64,000 nt of DNA. Source: Williamsia muralis NBRC 105860 (GTDB taxonomy: Bacteria; Actinomycetota; Actinomycetes; Mycobacteriales; Mycobacteriaceae). The notes below the pieces were generated by a model. That model had not been told where the DNA came from. It ran no database searches and saw nothing but the letters and a program-made list of their open reading frames with translations. The position numbers and the translations under genes were made by a program. Location: the NCBI RefSeq assembly GCF_001598915.1, contig NZ_BDAP01000010.1, positions 23,632 through 87,631 of the forward strand, given 5' to 3'. Of this stretch, positions 1-8,512 are shown in pieces (the stretch's first letter is position 1; every line of letters begins with the position of its first letter).

Positions 1-156
1 GGGCGAACAGCTCGCGTGGGCGTTGTCCTCTCGCGGGGTGTGGATGGGTGTGGTGCGAGTCAGCATCGCGAGCACCAATGCCGCCGTCACGGTGGCGTCA
101 TGTCTGTGGGTGCCGGCCGAGGCGATCAGGCCTCCTCGAATGGGTACTACTCAGCC

Positions 157-330
157 ATGAGAGTTGTTGTGCGGCTTAACCGAGACTCTCGGATGTGGTC
201 GTGGAAGTCGGTGCCTGCAGCCGCCCACGACAGCCCTGTCGAGCACTCCCCTACCGACTACTCGACCGCGCAGGCGGCGATCGTTGCCGCCCAAGAGCGG
301 TTCGGTCCTGGGTTAACGGTGATCGTGTAA
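157..330 (+). CDS. Small hypothetical protein, 57 aa
   Basis: A short reading frame starts at an internal ATG; the 47 codons open upstream look non-coding in composition. The product begins with a basic stretch (MRVVVRLNRD) and ends in an alanine-rich helix-like segment followed by GLTVIV. No domain or signal peptide is visible and no clear ribosome binding site precedes the ATG. It converges on another tiny ORF just downstream. I do not recognise it; the call rests on protein-like composition only. Confidence 0.4.
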   Translation: MRVVVRLNRDSRMWSWKSVPAAAHDSPVEHSPTDYSTAQAAIVAAQERFGPGLTVIV

Positions 331-345
331 CCGAATGTCCCAGCG

Positions 346-474
346 CTACTGCGCTGAGGATACCGGCGGATCAGGCCGTTTCAGAATGATCAGGTCATCG
401 CTGTTGGTGTAGCGGTCGTCGGGCAGCAGGACGAGCCCAGGTTGTCCCTCGCCTGGTTCAGGTGGGTACGCCAT
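346..474 (-). CDS. Small hypothetical protein, 42 aa
   Basis: This frame encodes an acidic peptide with a proline/glycine-rich N-terminus and a central LVLLPDDRYTNSDDLIIL stretch that looks like a folded beta-strand segment. It lies 43 nt downstream of the DUF2637 gene on the same strand, so the two could share a transcript. The upstream GATGAGAA is only a weak ribosome binding site. No family is recognised. The main support is sequence character and operon-like position. Confidence 0.4.
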   Translation of the reverse strand: MAYPPEPGEGQPGLVLLPDDRYTNSDDLIILKRPDPPVSSAQ

Positions 475-517
475 CAAACGATGTTCTCATCCCCCGCCGA
501 CAGCCCGTCCTCGGCTG

Positions 518-1294
518 CTACGCCATGACTGGTTGCCGTGCCGGTTCTTGATCAACCCCGTCGATGTCCTCGCGGTGTTCTCCCCAAGCATCCAGGATGC
601 GGCTGACGGTGCCGTGGTGAACGTTCACCTTTTTGGCGAGCGCCCGCCGAGTCTGGTGGGGCTGAGAGTGGTTGAGCCACAGGATGTGCGCAATGGTGGA
701 CGGTTCCGTTGTCGCATTGGTGACTTCCCGGAGACGGCGGGCCGGTTCGACGAAGTCACCAACGGTTCGAGCGTCCACGGGATCGGGGTGGCCGGCTGGT
801 GCGATCTCCTGCAGGGTTGCGAGGTGGTCTTCGACCTCTTGGACGCTTGGCGCAGCATGTTCAGGTCGAAGCCGAAGGAGCAGAACGAGACCATGGGTCG
901 ACAGGAGTAAGAACGCTGGCGGAATCGTGCCGCCAATGACGGCGACCATCGGATCCAGGCGGGCGGTCTCGGAGATATACGCGTGAAGGGCGTTGCCGGC
1001 GATGCTGATGGCGGCCGCGGTAGTCAGGAGGAACCAGAAGAACTGTCGGGAACGCCTGGATTCGTCGCCGGCAGCTGCGACCAAAGAGATGGTCGCTTGC
1101 AAAATGGTGCCGTCGACGATGACAGGTGCGATCCAAGACAGCTCTCGCTGTGGCCAGATCTCGGTTGCAATGTCCCACAACGCTGAAAAGCTCAAGATGA
1201 AGCTGCCCAGTGCAAGCAATGTCGTTACGGCGATCGCGGTGACAACCGCCATTTGCTGCACAGTTGAGCGCTTAGTATCGGTATTCACGGTCAC
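518..1294 (-). CDS. DUF2637 (SpdB-like) membrane protein with C-terminal HTH-like region
   Basis: The 258-aa product has four hydrophobic segments in its first 145 residues (about 15-40, 52-72, 85-105 and 115-140). Their layout matches DUF2637 proteins, which in actinomycete plasmids resemble the Spd spread proteins thought to help plasmid movement within mycelium or between cells. Residues about 190-240 read as a helix-turn-helix, with KKVNVHHGTVSRILDAW resembling a recognition helix, so the cytoplasmic tail may bind DNA. The start is GTG with AAGGA five bases upstream. The gene ends at the left part of the window, away from the main transfer operon. Family assignment is by pattern; the role in transfer is inferred. 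Confidence 0.65.
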   Translation of the reverse strand: MTVNTDTKRSTVQQMAVVTAIAVTTLLALGSFILSFSALWDIATEIWPQRELSWIAPVIVDGTILQATISLVAAAGDESRRSRQFFWFLLTTAAAISIAGNALHAYISETARLDPMVAVIGGTIPPAFLLLSTHGLVLLLRLRPEHAAPSVQEVEDHLATLQEIAPAGHPDPVDARTVGDFVEPARRLREVTNATTEPSTIAHILWLNHSQPHQTRRALAKKVNVHHGTVSRILDAWGEHREDIDGVDQEPARQPVMA

Positions 1295-1303
1295 AGGTCC
1301 TTA

Positions 1304-1524
1304 ACGTAATTTCGTCCGGTAGTTTGCTGGGCGCCCAGGCTGGGCGGGTATGGCTTGTCACAGGTTGCCTACCGCGTGAGGTGAGGCTCGATTGGAGTGG
1401 CCGCCCGCCCAGCCCGGACTTTCCGGGCCGCACTATTGAGACCTGCGAAATCGTCGCTGTTTAAGGATCTGCGGGTGGATCGTCTCGGGCTGACCTGTAC
1501 GAACCGTGTGCTGGAGGCGAGTGA
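1304..1524 (+). ncRNA. Candidate IS110 left-end structured RNA region
   Basis: This 221-nt stretch between the DUF2637 start and the IS110 transposase has no convincing gene. It contains G/C-rich segments able to pair, including a perfect 7-bp stem with a 3-nt loop at 1412-1428 (GCCCGGA / TCCGGGC) and GCGCCCAGGCTGGGCG nearby. IS110-group elements are known to encode a bridge (seeker) RNA in the non-coding end upstream of the transposase. That a bridge RNA is made here, and its limits, are inference; no covariance search was done. Confidence 0.3.
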
Positions 1525-2745
1525 ATGAACAAAATCTTCGTAGGTGTTGATGTCGGCAAAGAGGTGCACTGGGCATGTTGCCTCGACAGTGCGGGCGATA
1601 TCCTCATGTCCCGCGGGGTTTTCAACGACGAGACCGATATCCGCGCTTTGATCAATGAGGTCGAAGTACTGGGAGCGGGTGAGATCGCCTGGACAGTGGA
1701 CCTGATCGCCGTTGAGGCATCGCTACTATTGGCCGTACTTCACGGATTCGACCACAAGGTCCGGTACCTGCCGGGTAGTGCTGTCCACCGGGCGTCAGCG
1801 GGGTACAGGGGCGAGGGCAAGACAGATGCCAAGGATGCGCGGGTGATCGCCGATCAGTCGCGGATGCGGAGCGACCTGGTTCAACTGCAGCCCGATGACA
1901 CCCTGGTTCGCGAGATGCGCATCCTCATCACTCGGCGCGCCGATGTCGTGGCCGACCGGATACGAACCATTAATCAACTCCGCCAGCAACTGACATCGGT
2001 GTGCCCGGCGTTGGAACGGGCGGCTAAGGTCGCCGATCATCACGGATGGCTCATTCTGCTGCGCCGCTACCAGGACCCCAAAGCCATTCGGCGTGCTGGA
2101 GTATCGCGGTTAACAACGATGCTCACCAACGCGGGGCTACGAGCCACAACAGCACAGAAAATAGCCGAAGCTGCGGTGGGCGCAGCCAAAGCTCAAACCG
2201 TGAAGCTGCCCGCAGCTGACTTGGCCGCAGAGCTAGTCGCCGAATTGGCACAAGAGGTTTCACGACTCAACGCTCTACTCACTGAGCTCGACGCCAAGAT
2301 CGACGCCCGTTTCCGTCAACATCCGCTCGCTCATATCGTAATCAGCCTGCCCGGCATGGGACCTCGCCTGGGCGCCGAGTTCCTGGCCGCGATCGGAAAC
2401 ATCAACTCCTTCGCCTCAGCGAACCACCTCGCGTCCTACGCGGGACTGGCCCCGGTCTCTCACGATTCGGGAAAAGCCGTGGGACGACACCGCCGACCGC
2501 ACCGATACAACCGTCAACTGCGACGAGTGATGTACCTGTCCGCCCTCAACAGCATCAGGTACTGCCCGGAGTCTAAGTTCTACTTCGAGAAAAAGAAGTC
2601 AGAAGGTAAACGCGGTACTAGCGCCGTCATGGCCCTCGCTCGCCGCCGCACCAACGTCCTGTGGGCCCTTATCCGGGACGATCGGAGCTGGACTCCCCGA
2701 TCGCAACTTTCCGCGCCCCACCCAGCGACTGCAGCAGTCGCTTAG
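1525..2745 (+). CDS. IS110-family transposase (DEDD/serine recombinase type)
   Basis: The 406-aa protein has the two-domain IS110 layout. The N-terminal DEDD RuvC-like domain starts with GVDVGK (Asp9), has an acidic residue in the VDLIAVEAS segment (about 59-64) and the hallmark KTDAKDA motif (Asp101, Asp104). The C-terminal Transposase_20 domain contains ISLPGMGP and the SYAGLAPVSHDSGK segment that carries the catalytic serine region of the family. A coiled middle region (about 215-265) links them. The length is normal and no frameshift is seen. The ATG follows GGAGG at suitable spacing. The enzyme would act with an element-encoded bridge RNA to excise and insert the element. Confidence 0.9.
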   Translation: MNKIFVGVDVGKEVHWACCLDSAGDILMSRGVFNDETDIRALINEVEVLGAGEIAWTVDLIAVEASLLLAVLHGFDHKVRYLPGSAVHRASAGYRGEGKTDAKDARVIADQSRMRSDLVQLQPDDTLVREMRILITRRADVVADRIRTINQLRQQLTSVCPALERAAKVADHHGWLILLRRYQDPKAIRRAGVSRLTTMLTNAGLRATTAQKIAEAAVGAAKAQTVKLPAADLAAELVAELAQEVSRLNALLTELDAKIDARFRQHPLAHIVISLPGMGPRLGAEFLAAIGNINSFASANHLASYAGLAPVSHDSGKAVGRHRRPHRYNRQLRRVMYLSALNSIRYCPESKFYFEKKKSEGKRGTSAVMALARRRTNVLWALIRDDRSWTPRSQLSAPHPATAAVA

Positions 2746-2930
2746 TGCTTGGTACTACGGCCCCACTTCGTTGGTTCGGCGGAAGAACTCTGCAACGCAG
2801 TAAGATCCGAGTGCGTCGGAGAAGGACCGACGGTGTCAGTACCACCGCCTGTTTCGACACCGGATCGTGTTGCAGCTGGCGGGGACCTCGACATCGACCA
2901 AGGTCCGGGCAGACCTCTCGCGACGCGACT

Positions 2931-2952
2931 GGGACTTCCCTGCTGAAGTCCC
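2931..2952. repeat. Perfect 8-bp inverted repeat, 6-nt loop
   Basis: GGGACTTC and GAAGTCCC are separated by CCTGCT, forming a perfect hairpin about 100 nt upstream of the methyltransferase start. It could be a terminator remnant of the IS110 transcript or an operator. There is no T-tract. Confidence 0.35.
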
Positions 2953-3012
2953 GACTGCACCGTTGTCGGACACACCACGGGAACGAGAAGGCGCGCCACG
3001 CCGAGCCCAATT

Positions 3013-3030
3013 AGATCTCTTGTCAGATCT
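3013..3030. promoter_or_regulatory. Tandem AGATCT palindromes upstream of the methyltransferase
   Basis: Two identical 6-bp palindromes (AGATCT) lie 12 bp apart start to start and 20-37 nt upstream of the MT-A70 ATG. The spacing and position would suit an operator for autoregulation, and the methyltransferase has a C-terminal HTH-like segment. No protein is known to bind here; this is inference from position. Confidence 0.25.
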
Positions 3031-3049
3031 ACTTGTTAAGGTCCGTTGC

Positions 3050-3886
3050 ATGACCGCCGCCGAACCGCTCCGTCCCGAGCTCGCTCCGCCGCCCCTACCT
3101 GTGGCAGACGGTGGATTCAAGACCATTTTGGCCGACCCCCCTTGGCGATTTACCAATCGCACGGGCAAGGTAGCCCCCGAGCATCGTCGCCTCGATCGAT
3201 ACTCGACCATGGACCTCGACGGGATCAAGGCTCTGCCCGTGGCCGACGTCGCCGCCAAGGACGCACATCTGTACCTCTGGGTGCCAAACGCACTTCTTCC
3301 TGAAGGGATGCAGGTTCTCGAAGCCTGGGGCTTTCGGTACGTGAGCAATGTCGTGTGGGCTAAACGCCGCAAAGACGGCGGACCAGATGGCCGGGGTGTC
3401 GGATTTTACTTCCGCAACGTCACCGAGTTGATCTTGTTCGGGGTCAAAGGGTCCATGCGAACGTTGGCCCCGGCCCGGAGCCAGGTCAACATGATCGAGA
3501 CCAGAAAGCGAGAGCACTCGCGCAAACCCGACGAGCAGTACGGATTCATCGAAGCATGCTCACCGGGTCCGTACCTGGAGATGTTCGCCCGTCACCCTCA
3601 GCCGGGATGGACGGCTTGGGGCGACGAGTCGGAGGAGAACGCCACTCCGCGAGGACAGGTTCACAAGGGCTATGCCGGTGGCGAGATTGTGGCACCGGTG
3701 CGCAAGCACCAACGGCTCGCAGGTGAGGAACGCGAACTCGCAGCCAAGAAACTCCGCCAGGAATACGAAGCCGGTGCGAGCATCCGCGACCTTGCAGCTC
3801 AGACCGACTACTCGATACAACGGGTAAGGACCCTCCTCAAGATGACAGGCCCGCTCCGCGCGCGAGGTAAACACATCGAGCTGTGA
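3050..3886 (+). CDS. MT-A70 family DNA adenine N6-methyltransferase with C-terminal HTH
   Basis: The product is 278 aa. TILADPPW near residue 28 is the catalytic DPPW motif of MT-A70-type N6-adenine methyltransferases. LYLWVPNALL, WGFRYVSNVVWAKR and the RNVTELILFGVKG segment are further family blocks. Residues about 225-270 (EAGASIRDLAAQTDYSIQ) read as a helix-turn-helix unusual for a bare MT-A70 core. I chose the ATG just before the conserved domain; the longer open frame is implausible upstream. It lies 115 nt before mcrB on the same strand, so it probably supplies the protective methylation for the McrBC nuclease. The target sequence cannot be inferred. Confidence 0.8.
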   Translation: MTAAEPLRPELAPPPLPVADGGFKTILADPPWRFTNRTGKVAPEHRRLDRYSTMDLDGIKALPVADVAAKDAHLYLWVPNALLPEGMQVLEAWGFRYVSNVVWAKRRKDGGPDGRGVGFYFRNVTELILFGVKGSMRTLAPARSQVNMIETRKREHSRKPDEQYGFIEACSPGPYLEMFARHPQPGWTAWGDESEENATPRGQVHKGYAGGEIVAPVRKHQRLAGEERELAAKKLRQEYEAGASIRDLAAQTDYSIQRVRTLLKMTGPLRARGKHIEL

Positions 3887-4001
3887 CACCCAGCGTGAGC
3901 GACCCAATCGTCGTCTCTTGGGGCGACACGGCCACGGACACGTCCCCGCACTAGATGCTTATGGCCCCTGATCCGCTGGCTCACCTGGCACACTGACGAC
4001 G

Positions 4002-5858
4002 ATGAGTCCAGTACCGACGGTTGGCAAAATTTCCTTCACGAAGTTCACCGCCCCTGAAGCAACGATGCTGAAGTTGGCGCAGGTCGAACCAGGAACGTCA
4101 ACCGCACTCCAGGTGCAAGCAATACTGGAATCGGTCGCCGAGGGTTCCGTACCCGGGCCATTGTGGAACGACCTGCTGGACTACGATCCACCATTGGCCT
4201 CACCACGTGCCGCTCCGGGGAACCAGCTCGCCGTCGACAACGAATTGCTTCGGGCTGCAAGGGAATCCGCCGACAGTCAGTACGTACTGTTCTGGGCCGC
4301 CTTGAACCTAGCCGATAAACGCCTAGACGAGATCACCCGTCTAATACTCACCGATTCAAACGGTCGATTCGACGCCGCTGCAGTCGACAGAACCGAGCTA
4401 CAAAGACGCCTCACGCTTCATGCAAAAACGAGCGGGTTGAGCGATTTCCCCACCGATGACAAGTCGGTCACCAACATTCTGAGCCTTCTCGAGCGGTGCC
4501 TGATTATCGTCCCCGAGAAGCGCGGCGGCTCGATTGTTGGCATCAAACAGGTGCTACCCACGCGCGGTGCAGCAAAATCACTCGTCACTCTTGTGCAACA
4601 ACGACTTTCGCACCAATCAGTCGAGGCTGTGCCCGGCGGCGAAACGGATCTAGCTCTCGCGATTGGGGCCAACCGTTGGCTCGGACTCTCCCGGTCGGAG
4701 TTCATCGACGCGGTAACACAGGTCGATGCGACCCAGCAACCTCAATCCACACGCGCAGACCTCCCAGACGGACTGAAAGAACTGGCAACACAGCTACGTC
4801 GTAAGCGTCAAGTCGTCCTCCAAGGCCCACCGGGGGCCGGAAAGACCTACGTCGCCCGACAGTACATTACATGGGTCACGGCAGGCCGTGCCGAAGAAAG
4901 TAGGCTGCAGGCGATCATCGACGACTTGCCCGAAAATGAGCGCACCGTAGCCGGCATTACGACCGAGATCATGCGACGCGGGCTCACGGCCGTATGGGAC
5001 ATCGTCCAATTTCACCCTGGCTATGACTACACGGACTTCGTACGAGCGCTGGTGGCAGAACCCCACGCGAACGGTGTGACCTTCACCCCGAGACACAAAA
5101 TATTCAGCCTGGTCGCGGCCGTGGGCGTCGAGCTCCGGCGTAAGAACCACCCCGCCGAGCTGGTCCTCATTCTCGATGAGATCAACCGCGGTGATATACC
5201 GAACATCTTCGGCGAGCTGCTCTATGCCTTGGAGTATCGAGACGAAGCGGTATCAACTTCCTACTCCATCGATGGGGATGCATCAATCACTGTTCCTCAG
5301 AACGTCTCGATCATCGGGACGATGAATACAGCCGATCGCAGCATCGCCGTGATCGACTATGCACTCCGCCGCCGCTTCGTCTTTCTGGACATCGCCGCCA
5401 CCGACGCTGCACTGCATTCCTACCCCTACGACGACGAATCCACACGAGCCGCAGCCCTTTACCTGGCAGACCTCACCAGAGGAGCCTTGGCCGACGCCCC
5501 GACGGGATTGAAAGTCGGCCCGTCCTACTTCCTTGCGGCACGGGACGGAGTCGACACGTCGACACATGTGCTCGCCTCCCGCTACGTCTACGAGGTGCTT
5601 CCCTTGCTGACGGAATACGAAATGGAGGGCGAGCTCGATCCGACCGCCCTAGCCGACCTTCGTGAGCGCCTGGGAATATCGACCGTCGTTTCCCAACAAG
5701 ATCAGGTCTCGCGCCTAGCCCAGCACTTGATCGACCGTTCTTCGGTCACGGACTCCACCGACGAAGACGAACTGGCGACAGAAGCACGGGTCGACACGAC
5801 CGCCACCAGCGTTGCCGACAGCAGAATTACTGCAACCGACGAGCCCGCTGACCCGTGA
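4002..5858 (+). CDS. mcrB: McrB-like AAA+ GTPase subunit of McrBC restriction system
   Basis: The 618-aa protein has a C-terminal McrB-type AAA+ motor: Walker A GPPGAGKT at residues 275-282, the FHPGYDYTDFVRAL block, Walker B ILDEINRGDIPNIFGELL near 390, and the sensor segment GTMNTADRSIAVIDYALRRRF. The first 270 residues should hold DNA recognition; I do not recognise the fold there. In classical McrBC this subunit reads modified DNA and hydrolyses GTP to drive the McrC nuclease. Its stop overlaps the mcrC GTG by four bases, implying translational coupling. The tail after about residue 560 is acidic and low in complexity. Confidence 0.88.
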   Translation: MSPVPTVGKISFTKFTAPEATMLKLAQVEPGTSTALQVQAILESVAEGSVPGPLWNDLLDYDPPLASPRAAPGNQLAVDNELLRAARESADSQYVLFWAALNLADKRLDEITRLILTDSNGRFDAAAVDRTELQRRLTLHAKTSGLSDFPTDDKSVTNILSLLERCLIIVPEKRGGSIVGIKQVLPTRGAAKSLVTLVQQRLSHQSVEAVPGGETDLALAIGANRWLGLSRSEFIDAVTQVDATQQPQSTRADLPDGLKELATQLRRKRQVVLQGPPGAGKTYVARQYITWVTAGRAEESRLQAIIDDLPENERTVAGITTEIMRRGLTAVWDIVQFHPGYDYTDFVRALVAEPHANGVTFTPRHKIFSLVAAVGVELRRKNHPAELVLILDEINRGDIPNIFGELLYALEYRDEAVSTSYSIDGDASITVPQNVSIIGTMNTADRSIAVIDYALRRRFVFLDIAATDAALHSYPYDDESTRAAALYLADLTRGALADAPTGLKVGPSYFLAARDGVDTSTHVLASRYVYEVLPLLTEYEMEGELDPTALADLRERLGISTVVSQQDQVSRLAQHLIDRSSVTDSTDEDELATEARVDTTATSVADSRITATDEPADP

Positions 5859-7231
5859 CTCCAACACGCCCCATCGTCGTCCAAGAGCGGCAATCCACAA
5901 CGATCGGGCCAGAACTGGCCAGCGCAGTCTCGACCAACTTCTGGAAGGCCGCCGACTGCAAAGTGCAACGCGCGCCAGGAGACGCCGCTTGGACCGTGAC
6001 CGCTGGTGACAGCACAGGCGTCATTCGCTCGATTGGCCGAAACCATGACGTGACATTGAATGTCACCGCCAAATTGCGCGGCGCAGACGTCTTCTTCCTA
6101 GCTGACTACGCTTTCGGTCAACGCCATGAACCACTGCGGATATTCGATTTCGACTCTCCCCTAGTGGACGCCGTGCGTGACGACCCAACATCATGCCTCC
6201 TGATGTGGCACGCGCGCTCAATCAGTCAATTCGCATCACGGTGGCTTCGGCGGGACTACCGACGCCGTGACCAAACGTTCAACGGCAAGATCAAGGGCCG
6301 CATCCTGGTCGACCAGTACGTCAAAAACTACCTGGCCGTCGGTGAGCCCAATACCGTTCCCTGCAGAACGATCGAACGAACGCAAGATACCGCAAACAAC
6401 CGGATTCTGAAGGCAGGACTGAGGTACATCGCAGCCCTCAGCCACCTACTCCCCGTACCAGCGGCAAGAAGAGCTGTCATGCAGCAGGTCGCGGCAACGC
6501 TACCCAAGTTCGCGCAGGTCTCAGATATCAACGTCACGCGCGCGGACATTCGCAGTATGTCGATGCGCGGACCCCAGCGGCACTACGGTCCCATTCTCCG
6601 AGCAACACTCGAGCTACTAGCACATAAATTCCTGACTGACCATCAAGGAGACACTGAGACTCAGTCGTTCATGTGGCAAATGCCTACGCTTTTTCAAGAA
6701 TCTGTACGCGGTCTGATTTCGTCGTTTCCCGATATAGCTCTCGACACCGCACCACCTCCTCGGGCCACCATCTACGACAACGACGGCGTAAAACTACGCT
6801 CGAGCATCGTCGACCCCGACTTGGTCATCAAGTCTGTGACCAGCGGAGCTCACGTCCTGCTCGATACGAAATACAAACAAGCTCTATCCCTAGACAGAGG
6901 AAGCTCATCGCCGTCTGCGGATGGCGAGGTGATCGACCTGCCCAACAAATTGAAAATCAAGGTGAGTCGCGCTGACGTGTATCAGGCGGTTGCCTACCGC
7001 AAACACGACAGATGGAGGGGCGCTCTCTCAGGGTTGCTCTACCCGGTATGCCTTGCACCTGGACAAAGCCTCCCACACCCCCTGCAAATCCGGGGTTTCG
7101 GCGAGGCAATCTACCTTGCCTTCGTCGATGTCGGTCCGCGAGCGAGCGCCAACATCGGGAAGTTCCACGAAACTCTGCGCGAACTGATGACTATTTCTCA
7201 ACAGACCGGCCTCGACGCAGCGCACGTCTGA
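5855..7231 (+). CDS. mcrC: McrC-like PD-(D/E)XK nuclease subunit
   Basis: The 458-aa product starts at a GTG overlapping the mcrB stop (GTGA). Its C-terminal half carries the nuclease signature: acidic DPDLVIKS near residue 320, then LLDTKYK near 335-340, the D-X-K pair of the PD-(D/E)XK fold. The middle has the McrC-typical RTIERTQDTANNRILKAGLR segment. It would assemble with the McrB hexamer and cut DNA. The length is within the range for McrC proteins with an N-terminal extension, and no catalytic residue seems lost. A strong hairpin follows the gene. Confidence 0.85.
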   Translation: MTPTRPIVVQERQSTTIGPELASAVSTNFWKAADCKVQRAPGDAAWTVTAGDSTGVIRSIGRNHDVTLNVTAKLRGADVFFLADYAFGQRHEPLRIFDFDSPLVDAVRDDPTSCLLMWHARSISQFASRWLRRDYRRRDQTFNGKIKGRILVDQYVKNYLAVGEPNTVPCRTIERTQDTANNRILKAGLRYIAALSHLLPVPAARRAVMQQVAATLPKFAQVSDINVTRADIRSMSMRGPQRHYGPILRATLELLAHKFLTDHQGDTETQSFMWQMPTLFQESVRGLISSFPDIALDTAPPPRATIYDNDGVKLRSSIVDPDLVIKSVTSGAHVLLDTKYKQALSLDRGSSSPSADGEVIDLPNKLKIKVSRADVYQAVAYRKHDRWRGALSGLLYPVCLAPGQSLPHPLQIRGFGEAIYLAFVDVGPRASANIGKFHETLRELMTISQQTGLDAAHV

Positions 7232-7351
7232 CGCGCCACCACGCACGAACATCCGCCAAACGCGAGGCCTACACTGCAGCAGTCCTCCGCAGCACCCGCA
7301 CGCCCGCATCAGGGAGTTGCGTTTCTGATTGAGACTCCAATCTGTGGTCGA

Positions 7352-7386
7352 GGCCCTGGCTAGTGCTGGAATCACTGGCCAGGGCC
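7352..7386. terminator. Bidirectional hairpin between mcrC and the partition operon
   Basis: A 14-bp stem (GGCCCTGGCTAGTG pairing with CACTGGCCAGGGCC, one T-G wobble) encloses a 7-nt loop. It lies between two convergent operons and is followed on the plus strand by GTCGTCTTT. It probably terminates transcription from both sides. Confidence 0.65.
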
Positions 7387-7402
7387 GTCGTCTTTGCTGA
7401 CG

Positions 7403-7879
7403 TTAGTTCTCTCTGGCTATGCGCATCTTTATCTGCCGCGCGAGGTCGGGATTGTCGAGAAGTTCGTCTACCAGCGATTCCATGGCCTGCTGGGCAGTGA
7501 CGCGAGCGAGCCCCAGCTCATCGGCCGTCCGGTTTAGCCACTCCCCCAGCTTGCTGTTTGTGGTCGGCGCCAGAACAACTGTCTTTTTGATGGCGGTCTG
7601 TCTTGGCGTTCGAACCGAGGGATCATCTGTTCGTTGCTCCGGCTTTGGATCGGCCCTTTGTGGCTGTTTTTGGCTCTTTGTCGGGGATGTGGCGTTCGGA
7701 GTGGTGGCTCGGCGAGGCTCGTCGGTAACCGCAGGGGCCGGCGCAGTGTCGCCCCCCGAGTCAGCGGTGACGGGCGTCGCCGCCGTTGGGCCACCCTGGT
7801 TGGGACGGGTTTTGCTTTCGGCCGCCGCGCGCGCTGCGGTCGCTTGGGCGCGGAGTCGATCCGCGGCCGACTGGCTCAT
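7403..7879 (-). CDS. Partition-type ribbon-helix-helix DNA-binding protein (ParB/omega-like)
   Basis: The 158-aa product has a disordered N-terminal two thirds rich in Thr, Pro, Ala and Lys, then a compact C-terminal domain from about residue 93. There KKTVVLAPTTNSKLGEWL provides the beta-strand-helix expected of a ribbon-helix-helix fold, followed by LARVTAQQAMESLVDELL. It overlaps the end of parA by four bases (ATGA). Small RHH proteins encoded directly after ParA act as centromere-binding proteins, use a flexible N-terminus to stimulate the ATPase, and often repress the operon. The RHH assignment is by pattern; the array upstream of parA is the likely binding site. Confidence 0.65.
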   Translation of the reverse strand: MSQSAADRLRAQATAARAAAESKTRPNQGGPTAATPVTADSGGDTAPAPAVTDEPRRATTPNATSPTKSQKQPQRADPKPEQRTDDPSVRTPRQTAIKKTVVLAPTTNSKLGEWLNRTADELGLARVTAQQAMESLVDELLDNPDLARQIKMRIAREN

Positions 7880-8511
7880 GCGACTTCACTTCCGGTCAGC
7901 GCAAAGAGTTCATTAGCTGCGTCTCCGTATGCCGTGTTAAGCGCGTTCGAGATCGGCGACCCGTACGCCTGGGCGAACCGCTCCAAGCGGCCTACCGTGG
8001 GCTTTAGGACCGGGAACCCGTCATCCTCAACTAGTTGCCGGAACGCCGCAGTCGATGCAGCGTTGGAGACGGTCCTCGTGAAAAGTACAGCGAACAGCGG
8101 GCGGTCGCCGTCCCTCAAATCTGTGACCTCTTCGAGGAGCTGGGCCATGGCTGGCAAACGGCTGTACTCCATCTGGGTGGGCGCCATTGGGCACACGATG
8201 TGGGTGGCGAGCCGCGCTGCCGAGAGAACGATGCTGCGTTGTTCCTTCATTGGCGGGGTGTCGATCACGACCACGTCATACTTTTCTCCAGCAATGCCTG
8301 GCAGTTGGCGGTGAAGGTTAGCGACGGGCATTCCGATGACGGGGAACGGCCAGTCCCCTGCTGCCTGCCAACTCAGCAATGATTCGTTCTCGCCGTCTGC
8401 GTCGACCCCGAGGACAGACATCCCAGCCTCGTGAAGTGCGTGGGCAAGGAAGGCCGCGGTTGTCGTCTTGGTTGAACCGCCCTTCAGATTGAGGACGCTT
8501 ATTACCAACAT
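7876..8511 (-). CDS. parA: ParA-family partition ATPase
   Basis: The 211-aa protein is the short type-Ib ParA size, without an N-terminal DNA-binding domain. It has the deviant Walker A LKGGSTKTTT (residues 9-18), VDADGENESL and the VVIDTPP Walker B block. The frame is open for another 102 codons upstream, but those are translated from the repeat array and are not protein-like. I placed the start at the ATG one base from the array because AAGGA stands seven bases upstream of it. ParA would move plasmid copies apart by ATP-dependent binding to the nucleoid. It is co-transcribed with the RHH partner downstream. Confidence 0.88.
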   Translation of the reverse strand: MLVISVLNLKGGSTKTTTAAFLAHALHEAGMSVLGVDADGENESLLSWQAAGDWPFPVIGMPVANLHRQLPGIAGEKYDVVVIDTPPMKEQRSIVLSAARLATHIVCPMAPTQMEYSRLPAMAQLLEEVTDLRDGDRPLFAVLFTRTVSNAASTAAFRQLVEDDGFPVLKPTVGRLERFAQAYGSPISNALNTAYGDAANELFALTGSEVA

Positions 8512-8512
8512 G

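Larger units (their letters stand above)
1304..2800 (+). mobile_element. IS110-family insertion element, ends not resolved
   Basis: The element is defined by its complete transposase plus non-coding flanks of the size expected for IS110 members. These elements usually lack long terminal inverted repeats and target duplications, so the limits given are approximate and the true ends cannot be read from one copy. It sits between the DUF2637 gene and the restriction cassette without visibly interrupting either. Confidence 0.4.
2746..3049. other. Gene-free stretch between IS110 transposase and MT-A70 gene
   Basis: About 300 nt without a convincing gene, although the frame upstream of the methyltransferase is open for 61 codons with unconvincing composition. 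It should contain the right end of the IS110 element and the promoter of the methyltransferase-McrBC cassette. Two structured sites (2931-2952 and 3013-3030) are listed separately. Confidence 0.5.

Noticed and set aside
2867..3049. Longer methyltransferase start
   Set aside because: The 61 extra residues lack conserved character and cover the likely promoter and the AGATCT repeats.
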